Assembly (NCBI RefSeq): GCF_037914945.1
Contig: NZ_CP149789.1
Span: 122,545 to 186,544 of the forward strand
Direction of reading: 5' to 3'
From: Haloterrigena sp. KLK7
GTDB taxonomy: Archaea > Halobacteriota > Halobacteria > Halobacteriales > Natrialbaceae
DNA: 64,000 nucleotides
Shown here: positions 27,373 to 35,798 of the stretch, piece after piece
Numbering within the stretch: position 1 is the first letter of the stretch
Layout of the letters: each line of letters begins with the position of its first letter
Position numbers and translations under genes: made by a program
Notes under the pieces: model-generated
Databases searched by the model: none
What the model was told of the DNA's origin: nothing
The model's input: the letters and a program-made list of their open reading frames with translations, nothing else

Positions 27373-30300
27373 ATACGCACGATCCACTTCCACGAATACC
27401 GACAATCGACGATCAACGGAATGAGACGCCAGTGACAGCAACGTTCGAGACGGGCACTGCGAACGATCCCCCTGCCGGCACGGCCAGCGACAAACCGACG
27501 ACCCTCTCGATCAACGGGCAGTCGGTGACCGTTCCGCCCGGATCGACTGTTATCGACGCGATGCAGGCCGTTGACGACGAGACGGTCTCCGTCGACCCGG
27601 GCGCCGACGGCCTCGAGGACGACGCCGACGTCCCTGCGCTCTGTTACTACGACCGGGACGGCGACGCAAGCGAGGAGATCGGCCCTCGAAGCGAGTGTCG
27701 GACCTGTATGGTCGAGACGGAGGAACACGGACTCGTTCCGTCCTGTTCGTTCCCCGCGGAGGACGGGCTGTCGGTCAGGACCGACACGCCCGACGCCGCG
27801 GAGAGTCGGAGCGTGAACCTCGATCTCATCCTCTCGAACCACAACCTCCGCTGTACGACCTGCAACGGGAACGGGCGCTGTGAGTTACAGGACGCCGCGA
27901 TCAGCGAGGGGGTCGACCACCCGCGCTATGGCGTGTTCGACGAGCGGAGCGAGTACGAACCGATCGACGACACCTCTTCGTTCATCCAGATCGATCGCAA
28001 CAAGTGCATCCTCTGTAACCGCTGTGTGGAGGGCTGTAACAACGTGCAGGTCGAGGGCGTGCTCCGGATTGAGGGCCACGGCGAGGACGCTCGGATCGGC
28101 TTCCAGTCGGACGCGGAGACGATGGCCGACTCTGAGTGCGTCTCCTGTGGCCACTGCGCGACGGTCTGTCCGACCGGCGCGCTCACCGAGAAGGGAATCG
28201 GTGGCCCTGGAACGCTGCCGCTTCCCGGCTTCACCCATCGCAACTCCATCGGGACGGTCGTCGAAACCGACGAGGTGGAAACCATAGACGACACGACTGC
28301 ACCGAATCGGTCGCCCGACCCCGGTAGCGCTCTCAGCCACACTAACGCGGTCGGCGGCGACGACGTGGCGGAGGCGCGAGTCGCTCGCTTCATGGAGCGC
28401 GCCAAGGACCGCGTCGCGGAACTCGCCAGCGAGTACGGTCACAGAGCGGTACTGGCCGGTGAACATACGGCGGAAAACATCGCTACGAAGACGCTCCCGG
28501 AAGGACGGCTCTTTGACATCGCCGATTTCGTCAGCGACGTTCGCCTCGAAAACCTCGATGCCGAAGAGACGACATGTGGCTTCTGTGCGGTCGGCTGTCG
28601 CTTCGAAATGTGGGGCAAAGACGGCGACACGATCGGTACCGTACCGGTCGACGATCCGTCCGCAGCGCCCGCCAATAACTTCTCGACCTGCGTGAAAGGG
28701 AAGTTCGGCCACGAGTTCGCGAACAGCGACCGGCGACTCACCGAGCCGCTCGTCCGGACCGACTCCGGCGAGTTCGAGTCGGTCTCGTGGGATGACGCGC
28801 TCAAGTACGTCGCGGAACGTCTCCGAGAGATCCAGAACGAGCACGGCGTCGACGCCGTTAGCTGTCTCGCGTCGTCGAAGGGGACCAACGAAGAGGCCTA
28901 CCTCGTCCAGAAGTTCGCCCGACAGGTCCTGGGGACGAAGAACGTCGACAACTGCGCGCGTCTCTGTCACTCCTCGACGGTCGCGGCGCTCCAGCAGACG
29001 CTCGGCTACGGCGCGATGACCAACCGAATCAACGAGGATGTCGGCGAGGCCGACGCTTACCTTATCACCGGTTCGAACACGACCGAGAGCCACCCGGTAC
29101 TGGCAACGCGAATCAAGCAGAACGTCCGCGATGGCGCCGATCTGGTCGTGTTCGATCCGCGGCAAGTTGGCATCGCCGAACATGCCGACCAGTACACCCG
29201 GACCGAGCCGGGCTACGACGTGGCCTGGATCAACGGGCTGATCCGCTACGTGATCGAGAACGATCTCCACGACGAGGCGTTCATCGAGCGGAACACGACC
29301 GGCTTCGAGGACCTCCGTGAGAAGGTCCAGCCATACACGCCCGAACGGGTCGAGGAAGTCGCGGGCGTCCCGGCTGCGGAACTCAAGTCGGCTGCGAAGA
29401 CCCTCGCCGCGGCCGACACCGTCGTCTTCGGCTGGGCGATGGGAATGACCCAGTCGAGCCACGGTACGCAGAACATCTTGGCGCTCGCGAACCTCGCGCT
29501 AACGCTCGGCCAGCTCGGAAAGCCGGGAGCCGGCCTCTCGCCGTTCCGCGGCCAGAACAACGTGCAGGGCGGCGGCGGGGACATGGGGACGCTTCCCGGT
29601 AGTCTGCCAGGGTATCAAGACCCGTCCAATGGCGAGATACAGGAAAAATTTGCGGACGTCTGGGGCGAGCACCCGCCAGCCGAACCCGGTCTCAAAGTCC
29701 CCGAGATGTTCCGCGAAGCCCACGAGGGGAACCTGCGCGGGATGTACATCGTCGGCGAGAACCCCGCGCTATCCGAACCCGACGTGCAGCACGCCGGAGA
29801 AGCCCTCAAGGCGCTGGACTTCCTTGTCGTCCAAGATATCTTCATGACTGAGACGGCCGAACATGCAGACGTGATACTCCCCGCGGCGACGTCGCCGGAG
29901 AAACACGGGACGTTTACCAACACGGAGCGACGGATTCAGCGCGTCCGCCCGACGGCCGCCCCGCCCGGCGACGCGCGGCAGGACTGGGAGATCACCCAGG
30001 AACTGGCGAACCGTCTGGGCTACGATTGGAACTACGACCATCCGCGGGAGATCATGGACGAGATCAGTGACCTCGTCCCAATCTACGGCGGCGTCAGCTA
30101 TGACCGCCTCGAGGAGGGTCCTCAGCACGGGCTGCAGTGGCCGGTTCCGCACGCAGACCACCCCGGGACGCCGTATCTGTACGACTACGAGAACGGGAAC
30201 TTCAACTTCGAGGACGGGCGCGCCCGCTTCGTCCCGGCGGACAGCGGCCAGCCTGGCGAGATTCCGGACGAGGATTACCCACTGACGCTCACGTCTGGTC

Positions 30301-30701
30301 GTGTCCTCTATCACTGGCATACCGGTCAGCTCACCCGCCGTGTCGAGGGGCTCATGAGCCACGTAGGCGAGAGCTTCGTCGAGATCCATCCCGAACTGGC
30401 CGCGCGACTCGACGTCACCGACGGAGAGTACGTCCGTGTCGAGTCCCGCCGCGGCGAGATTGTCGTCAAAGCACAGGTCACCGAGCGCGTCGACGCGGGG
30501 ACGTTGTTCATCCCGATGCATTTCGCCGCCGGCGCGGTCAACAAACTCACACAGGAGACGTTCGACCCGCAGTCGGGGATCCCCGAGTACAAGGTCTCGA
30601 GCGTCCGCGTCGAACCGCTCGGTCCAGAGACCGACGTCGACGTCCTTCGGATGCCCGATGTCGGTGCAGCTACCGATGATGCCGCTATCGGCGACGACTG
30701 A
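27369..30701 (+). CDS. Formate dehydrogenase alpha subunit-like molybdopterin oxidoreductase
   Basis: 1110 residues. Domains in order: a 2Fe-2S domain (about 45-135, CRTCM), a NuoG-type His/Cys cluster (NHNLRCTTCNGNGRCELQ), a double 4Fe-4S ferredoxin (CILCNRCVEGC; CVSCGHCATVC, about 215-280), then the molybdopterin domain with its own 4Fe-4S motif CGFCAVGC at about 402. The putative active-site Cys533, in CARLCHSSTV, replaces selenocysteine of some formate dehydrogenases. The C-terminal MoCo-binding domain begins at LTLTSGRVLYHWHTGQLT. It likely oxidises formate in the cytoplasm. The acceptor is unclear because the partner subunit is degenerate. Confidence 0.87.
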   Translation: MNTHDPLPRIPTIDDQRNETPVTATFETGTANDPPAGTASDKPTTLSINGQSVTVPPGSTVIDAMQAVDDETVSVDPGADGLEDDADVPALCYYDRDGDASEEIGPRSECRTCMVETEEHGLVPSCSFPAEDGLSVRTDTPDAAESRSVNLDLILSNHNLRCTTCNGNGRCELQDAAISEGVDHPRYGVFDERSEYEPIDDTSSFIQIDRNKCILCNRCVEGCNNVQVEGVLRIEGHGEDARIGFQSDAETMADSECVSCGHCATVCPTGALTEKGIGGPGTLPLPGFTHRNSIGTVVETDEVETIDDTTAPNRSPDPGSALSHTNAVGGDDVAEARVARFMERAKDRVAELASEYGHRAVLAGEHTAENIATKTLPEGRLFDIADFVSDVRLENLDAEETTCGFCAVGCRFEMWGKDGDTIGTVPVDDPSAAPANNFSTCVKGKFGHEFANSDRRLTEPLVRTDSGEFESVSWDDALKYVAERLREIQNEHGVDAVSCLASSKGTNEEAYLVQKFARQVLGTKNVDNCARLCHSSTVAALQQTLGYGAMTNRINEDVGEADAYLITGSNTTESHPVLATRIKQNVRDGADLVVFDPRQVGIAEHADQYTRTEPGYDVAWINGLIRYVIENDLHDEAFIERNTTGFEDLREKVQPYTPERVEEVAGVPAAELKSAAKTLAAADTVVFGWAMGMTQSSHGTQNILALANLALTLGQLGKPGAGLSPFRGQNNVQGGGGDMGTLPGSLPGYQDPSNGEIQEKFADVWGEHPPAEPGLKVPEMFREAHEGNLRGMYIVGENPALSEPDVQHAGEALKALDFLVVQDIFMTETAEHADVILPAATSPEKHGTFTNTERRIQRVRPTAAPPGDARQDWEITQELANRLGYDWNYDHPREIMDEISDLVPIYGGVSYDRLEEGPQHGLQWPVPHADHPGTPYLYDYENGNFNFEDGRARFVPADSGQPGEIPDEDYPLTLTSGRVLYHWHTGQLTRRVEGLMSHVGESFVEIHPELAARLDVTDGEYVRVESRRGEIVVKAQVTERVDAGTLFIPMHFAAGAVNKLTQETFDPQSGIPEYKVSSVRVEPLGPETDVDVLRMPDVGAATDDAAIGDD

Positions 30702-31097
30702 TCCGTCTGCTATCAGTCCGGCGAAGATGCGGCAGGAGGAGACGTACTTCGGAATCCATCCTCCGGCCCAAACTGGTCGCCGAACGAAGCGGCTGAACAT
30801 GCGTGACTGAATCCGGTCTGTTGATGTCACGACCGTTCTGGCCGAGGCGACCGTTACCCCTGTGTTTACAGGAACGACCATGGCCGTAGCGAACGCAGTG
30901 GTCGCGAGATCGCAATGAGATACTGGAACGAGTTATCGTTCTGCGAGTCATCCTCACTCGGATGATCACAGCCTAACCGGTCGTCCTGTCCGCCAGCGAT
31001 TCCAGTCGATCTATCGGTGGTCTCTCGCCAGCGATGTGGCTTTGCATCGAAGAGTCGGTTCAGGCTCCGAACAGGCGGATACGTGGCCGTCGTGGCC
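30702..31097. other. Gene-free region between convergent genes
   Basis: About 400 bases between the 3' ends of the formate dehydrogenase and a thioesterase. Only short chance frames were seen, and no strong terminator or RNA gene. Confidence 0.5.
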
Positions 31098-31499
31098 TTA
31101 GAATTTATATCCGCGACATCGATAGGAGGCGACGCGCGCCCCGGCTTCCGTCTCTACCGTCACCGTCATTTCCGCTGTCTTCCGGCTTTCGTGAGGGATC
31201 TCCGCGGTCGCGATCACCGTCTCACCGGCGTCCACTGCCTCAAGGAAGGACACATTCGCCTCGAGCGCGATATTGGCGTCCGTACCGACACGGGAGGAAA
31301 GCGCTGCTCCGGCTGCCGCATCCGCGAGCGTGAAGACAGCGCCACCGTGAAGGACGCCGGCGAAATTCAGATGCGACTCCGTGACTGGCATTCGTGCCGT
31401 GGCCGCCCCGTCTTCGACCTTGTCGAACGTAATGTCGAGAGAGTTGCAGAACGGATCGTCGAACAATTCGTCTCGGATCAGTCCGTCGTCGACGGTCAT
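31098..31499 (-). CDS. PaaI-family hot-dog thioesterase
   Basis: 133 residues. Single hot-dog domain with HLNFAGVLHGGAVFTLADAA, the HGG and downstream Asp typical of PaaI/YbgC-like thioesterases. It hydrolyses acyl- or aryl-CoA, often as a safety valve releasing trapped CoA in aromatic catabolism. It stands alone, divergent from the double hot-dog gene. Confidence 0.88.
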   Translation of the reverse strand: MTVDDGLIRDELFDDPFCNSLDITFDKVEDGAATARMPVTESHLNFAGVLHGGAVFTLADAAAGAALSSRVGTDANIALEANVSFLEAVDAGETVIATAEIPHESRKTAEMTVTVETEAGARVASYRCRGYKF

Positions 31500-31626
31500 A
31501 GTGGCGAATCACGACCGTTACATAAAAATCGTTTTACTCGTTCCTGGCTCCGATCTCATCATGTTCGCGTCGTATCGTTTGCCGTTTCCTGTAGTATAGT
31601 AGTTCTCGACCAAATACGAACGCGGT

Positions 31627-32469
31627 GTGCAAACGATTAGCGATACGCAGGTGCGATTTGGAGAGCTCGCTGGACCGCTCGTTCACGGATCCGTCCTATT
31701 CGACTGGCAGCTGATTTCAACACAGGAGGTCTCCGCTGCCTTCGGCTATCCGTTCGAGGATATCCTCGCGGACGACGGTATTCCCTACGCGCCGGTTGTG
31801 GTCGACACCACCGTCCACCGGTATCCCGCACTCGGTGACGAGATCACCGTCGAGACAGTGCCCATCGACGTCGGGAGATCGAGCGTTGAACTCCTCTACG
31901 AGATCCTCGACGCCGATGGCGAGTGCCTTGCGACGGCGCGAATGACTCACGTGACGATATCGTCAAGCGGCGGTGCACGTCCATTACCGGAGCAGGTTCG
32001 GTCGGCGTTCGCAGACGCGTGTGTCGATCGAGACCCCGAGGTCGGTCCGACGACAGAAACAGACGAGGGCACGGACCTGCCCTCGTACTTGAAGTCGGTC
32101 CCAATTCGGAGCCCATACATCGAGGGCGCGGAACTGTCCTACTTCGAGGAGTATCCCCGGTTCGCGGGGATCGCCTTAGAGGAGTTCCTCGCCGAGCAGG
32201 GAATGAGTCTCGGCGAACTTGCTGGTGAGAAACAGCCGTACCGGCTCCGCAATTGGGAGTGGGAGTTTCAGTCGCCCGTTCAATTTGAAACCGAACTCCA
32301 TGTCGAATGTGACGTGAGAAGCGTTGATCAGGAGACGATTCGGATTGCTCACGAATTTACCAGTAGCGGAAAAACGAATATTAGGGGAATCACAGAATAC
32401 GGCTGCTTCGACCGAGTTGGAGCACCTGTTCCGTTCGACGATGAGATGATAGCTCCGTTTAAGTCATAG
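31627..32469 (+). CDS. Double hot-dog acyl-CoA thioesterase/hydratase-like protein
   Basis: 280 residues with two consecutive hot-dog-like halves: residues about 8-115 (YAPVVVDTTVHRYPALGDEITVE... type strand pattern) and about 160-270 (NWEWEFQSPVQFETELHVE). The second half carries YFEEYPRFAGIALEEFLAE, where the active-site helix normally lies. A GTG start is used because no ATG fits. TAGTATAGTAG about 27 bases upstream could be its TATA box. Thioesterase is the likeliest role; the substrate is unknown. Confidence 0.65.
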   Translation: MQTISDTQVRFGELAGPLVHGSVLFDWQLISTQEVSAAFGYPFEDILADDGIPYAPVVVDTTVHRYPALGDEITVETVPIDVGRSSVELLYEILDADGECLATARMTHVTISSSGGARPLPEQVRSAFADACVDRDPEVGPTTETDEGTDLPSYLKSVPIRSPYIEGAELSYFEEYPRFAGIALEEFLAEQGMSLGELAGEKQPYRLRNWEWEFQSPVQFETELHVECDVRSVDQETIRIAHEFTSSGKTNIRGITEYGCFDRVGAPVPFDDEMIAPFKS

Positions 32470-32512
32470 CAGTTCCACTTCATCCACTTGGCTGACTATT
32501 GTCCATGTGCTG

Positions 32513-32935
32513 TTACTCTTCTCGTTCGACTATTGCTTTCGCGAAATACGTTATTACCTCGTCATCGCTTTGGTTCCGGCCAGTAACCTTTATATCGACT
32601 GTGGGGAAATGAGAATCATCTTGATCTGGATCGATATTCACTACTCTGATAGTAACAGACAATACGTCTCCCGGTCGAAGCTGTTCGTGATACTCGAGTT
32701 CCTTGATTTCGTTTATTCCTTTCAAAGCAATCTCCTGTGGCGTGCTTAATAGGACACGCCCACAGATGGCTCGTATATACTGTTTTGGGGCGATCAGCTC
32801 ACCGTTCTCATTCGTATTCTGTTGATATTCCGATTCGGCTTTGGCCACCCATTCTTTGATATCTCGCTCTCGGATAGCATGATGGCCACAGTATTCTCGG
32901 GTGCCGCTCTCTAGGTCCTCAAAATAACGCGTCAT
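32513..32935 (-). CDS. MaoC-like hot-dog protein
   Basis: 140 residues. Resembles MaoC-type hydratases: a short N-terminal segment RYFEDLESGT typical of the family, a hot-dog helix region (APKQYIRAICGRVLLST), and RPGDVLSVTIRVVNI. The usual Asp-x4-His catalytic motif is not clear, so it may bind acyl groups without hydrating them. Lower-GC composition than the catabolic genes to the left. It converges with the double hot-dog gene. Confidence 0.62.
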   Translation of the reverse strand: MTRYFEDLESGTREYCGHHAIRERDIKEWVAKAESEYQQNTNENGELIAPKQYIRAICGRVLLSTPQEIALKGINEIKELEYHEQLRPGDVLSVTIRVVNIDPDQDDSHFPTVDIKVTGRNQSDDEVITYFAKAIVEREE

Positions 32936-33265
32936 TCGTCTACGAATAATCCTTTCTCATAGAAAAGAGTACCGTACATTCCTTCCACTACTGATCGATC
33001 GCCACTGCATTAATGAACGATCAGTAGAACACCTGATCGAGTCGTCGAAATAGATTACGTCCTTTGGAATCAATCTCATTATGTACGGTTGAAGCGATTT
33101 GGGTAACGCGATAAACTGATCACCGGGCTGTGAAAACTAAGCGCTCTTGAAAGAGTGACGACACTCACTTTCCGTGGGTGTTTATGCTATTGTTGTGCAG
33201 ATCTAAGCACCGTCTCAACGACCAGTAACGGTTTATGAATTGGGAGAATATGGATCTCCTACGGA
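32936..33265. other. Gene-free region with a 10-bp inverted repeat
   Basis: 330 bases of lower-GC sequence. CTACTGATCG at 32988-32997 is mirrored perfectly by CGATCAGTAG at 33018-33027 with a 20-base centre. It lies upstream of the MaoC-like gene on the minus strand and might be an operator, a terminator or the trace of a mobile-element end. Confidence 0.45.
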
Positions 33266-33757
33266 ATGACTTGCCCCGAACCTCAAACTGTAGCGGACCG
33301 TATCGACACTGTCGTCGTTGACCCCACGAATGTTGTTGAGGCGTTCAAACAAAATCGTGACGAGGAGGCAGAACACCGTCGCCATGTCCTCCGTATCTCG
33401 CCACCGTTCGAAAGTGAGGTAAAGGCGGTACCCCACGTTCTTGATGACAGGGACTCGCCATCGGACGTTGATTCTACAGCGATCCACCTACGTCCTGAGG
33501 CCTTTGTCAGCGTCCGCGACGATTATGATCGGTATCGGACTCGGATTTCAATCCCGACGCGACAGGAATCGCGATCGATCGCGCACAGCGATCACGGGGG
33601 AAACGTCGACACGGAGATCGTCGAAGCGTACCACACCACTGCGATGGAAGCTTGGAAGGAATGCGTTTGCACGAGTCTAGTCGATAGGATTCTTCTACTT
33701 CCCGACCCGAAACCCGAAAACGAGGTCTGGATTGACGTTCAATACGAGGATAGGTGA
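33266..33757 (+). CDS. Uncharacterised haloarchaeal protein
   Basis: 163 residues, acidic and histidine-containing, no membrane segment. It reads as a coherent single domain (TVADRIDTVVVDPTNVVEAF; RRHVLRISPPFESEV; HLRPEAFVSVRDDYDRYRTR). I believe similar stand-alone proteins are common in haloarchaeal accessory regions but cannot name the family with certainty. It lies beside a TnpB relic. Confidence 0.6.
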   Translation: MTCPEPQTVADRIDTVVVDPTNVVEAFKQNRDEEAEHRRHVLRISPPFESEVKAVPHVLDDRDSPSDVDSTAIHLRPEAFVSVRDDYDRYRTRISIPTRQESRSIAHSDHGGNVDTEIVEAYHTTAMEAWKECVCTSLVDRILLLPDPKPENEVWIDVQYEDR

Positions 33758-33861
33758 GTTATATTTCCCAAGAATAGAAACAATCCACACTCTACCACCG
33801 ACGGTGTACAAAGAGTAACGCCTCAAACGTACCGTGGCTATCTATCGCCGTCCACTCGACG

Positions 33862-34152
33862 ATGCTTTCTCGAGTAGCGCGGACACAGACAGCAGTCAAT
33901 GATGTCGTCACTGGCTACAACCTCACGTCACACGCGAAGGACGCGCTTAAGAAATGCATCCCTCAACTCCGGAAGGCGTACAATGCGTCGGAATTCGATA
34001 ACGATCATCCAGTTCGATTCACAAATCGTGGTTGGCAACTCGACTACTCCGACGAACGTGAGTACGAGTTCTGCTGGCGCGTTCTACAAGACGGACGTGG
34101 TAACGCCTTTTGGATCCCTCTTCGGATCAATCCTGCACAACACGACCTGTGA
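33862..34152 (+). pseudogene. TnpB (IS200/IS605, IS1341-type) relic
   Basis: A 96-codon fragment matching the N-terminal quarter of haloarchaeal TnpB proteins: AVNDVVTGYNLTSHAKDALK, then HPVRFTNRGWQLDYSDERE and GRGNAFWIPLRINPAQ. The frame stops at 34150-34152 and the RuvC-like nuclease and zinc-finger parts are missing. The first ~40 residues of a normal TnpB are also unrecognisable, so both ends have decayed. No tnpA was seen next to it. Confidence 0.72.
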
Positions 34153-34252
34153 TTCGGTCTGCTCAATGGCGGATATTTCGACGTTTGCTCTTTCAACCTG
34201 CCTCCGTTACAGCCAACGGAACCCCTTGTAATACTCCTGCTCAATAGAAGGA

Positions 34253-34294
34253 GCTTATAAACCCCCGAAGAGAGTGAAGTCGGGAATATTCCCG
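34253..34294 (+). promoter_or_regulatory. Promoter with palindrome for the HalOD1 gene
   Basis: CTTATAAAC at about 34254-34262 is a TATA box. A perfect 14-bp palindrome CGGGAATATTCCCG at 34281-34294 covers the predicted transcription start about 27 bases later. This is a good candidate operator in front of the gene starting at 34321. Confidence 0.5.
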
Positions 34295-34320
34295 TATGGT
34301 TCCCCAATGCCTAATCGGAA

Positions 34321-34572
34321 ATGGAGACTCAACCCGTTGAATCAACGAACCAGCCAGTATCTGTCGCAGTTGTCGAAGCCATTGCTGCTGCTACTGATCA
34401 GAGTCCTCTGGAAGTCGAGTCCCTCTACAACACGATCGATCCAGAGGCCCTTGAGGAGTTATTCCATAACGTGGGAAGTCAGTCACGAGCACGAGGGAGG
34501 ATTAAGTTCGTCCACTGCGGGTATGAGGTGACCGTCGAAGACACTGGAGACGTAACGATTGATGAACGATAG
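34321..34572 (+). CDS. HalOD1-domain protein
   Basis: 83 residues consisting of just one HalOD1 output domain: SVAVVEAIAAATDQSPLEVE, then LYNTIDPEALEELF, and a C-terminal sheet (GRIKFVHCGYEVTVEDTGDV). The domain is restricted to haloarchaea and is often attached to response regulators or found alone, as here. A signalling output role is assumed for the family. It has its own TATA box and palindrome. Confidence 0.8.
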   Translation: METQPVESTNQPVSVAVVEAIAAATDQSPLEVESLYNTIDPEALEELFHNVGSQSRARGRIKFVHCGYEVTVEDTGDVTIDER

Positions 34573-34744
34573 CATTCCACATGGATGTAGAGTAAAACAG
34601 TCGGCGGATTACTTGGCACAAAAGTGTGCGAATTTTTGCTTCAAACGTACAGAGTGGATGACTCACACAGACAACAGTAACCAGTCACATATCGGCATCG
34701 TGATTCTCCGCGGTTACGAGACGATCAGCAAACAGAACACTTGT

Positions 34745-34751
34745 AGTATAT
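34745..34751 (+). promoter_or_regulatory. TATA box of the broken trpD
   Basis: AGTATAT about 25 bases before ATG 34772, so the promoter looks intact although the gene is not. Confidence 0.45.
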
Positions 34752-34771
34752 GATGTCTTACGTAAGTATAG

Positions 34772-35772
34772 ATGGATGATATTGGAGTCTATTTGGACCG
34801 AATAACCGCCGGAGACGATCTCACTATCGATGGAGCACGCGAGGTTGCTCAACTACTCTTTAGAGAGGCTACAGAGGCACAGATCGGTGCGGTACTCGCT
34901 GCTCTCCGTACGAAAGGTGAGACAGAAGCCGAGATCGCTGGGTTCGCTCAGGGGATGCGAACGATTGATCCCGACCGGTCACCACTAGTTGGCATCTGTG
35001 GCACCGGCGGGGACAGCTACAATACGATCAATGTCTCGACAACCAGCGCGATCGTTGCGGCGGGGGCAGGTGCGGCAGTCGCCAAGCACGGTAACTACTA
35101 GGTCTCCTCATCGTCAGGAAGTGCCGACGTTCTGGATGCCGTCGGTGTCGACATCAATTCGGAACCACATGCCGTCGAAGCCGCGATCGAACGAAACGGA
35201 ATCGGATTCATGCTTGCACCAGTATTCAATCCGGCAATGGAGACCGTTATCGGTCCACGGAAGGAACTTGGAGTCCGGACGATCTTCAACGTTCTCGGAC
35301 CGCTCACCAATCCTGCTGGAGCTAACGCACAAGTAGTCGGCGTCTACGATCAGGATCTGGTGCCGGTTCTGGGCAAGGTATTAGCCCGCCTCGAGGTTGA
35401 CCGTGCACTTGTCGTCCACGGTCAGGGAATCGACGAGATCACGATCCATGGGGAAACGAGCGTCGCAGAAGTCACCGGCGAGTTGATCGAAGAATACGTG
35501 ATCACTCCGGAAACGCTCGGACTTGACCCTAGTGGTATCGAGGCGGTTTCGGGAGGTACGCCGGCGGAGAACGCAGCCGCTCTTCGCGGGATCATCACAG
35601 GATCGATAGCAGGCCGATGCGTGACATTGTTCTCGCAAATGCAGGTGCGACAGTATATGTCGCCGGTCTCACAGAGACATTACGGGCAGGCGTCGATTGC
35701 GCTCGCGAAGCAATTGATTCGAGCGAAGCTGCCGCTAAACTCGAGGATTTGTGCAGTGATGGACAGAACTGA
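34772..35772 (+). pseudogene. trpD: Anthranilate phosphoribosyltransferase, broken by an amber codon and a frameshift
   Basis: The translation follows TrpD from end to end: [20 protein letters not shown] and AKHGNY, then TAG at 35099-35101 in place of the Ser of the HGN-x-S motif, then continuing in frame with VSSSSGSADVLDAVGVD, NVLGPLTNPAGA and GGTPAENAAALRGI. At about 35613 a GGCCCG run has become GGCCG (one base lost). The normal C-terminus MRDIVLANAGATVYVAGL then appears in the next frame and ends at 35772. A TCG-to-TAG change and a one-base deletion explain both lesions. No other trp gene lies nearby, so this is probably a decaying extra copy. Confidence 0.88.
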
Positions 35773-35798
35773 CTCGGATAATATTTGGCTATGGATCG

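Noticed and set aside
35099..35101. In-frame TAG of trpD as a recoded (pyrrolysine-like) codon
   Set aside because: The position is a normal serine in TrpD, there is a second lesion (frameshift at about 35613) in the same gene, and no recoding machinery is visible. A pseudogene explains both.
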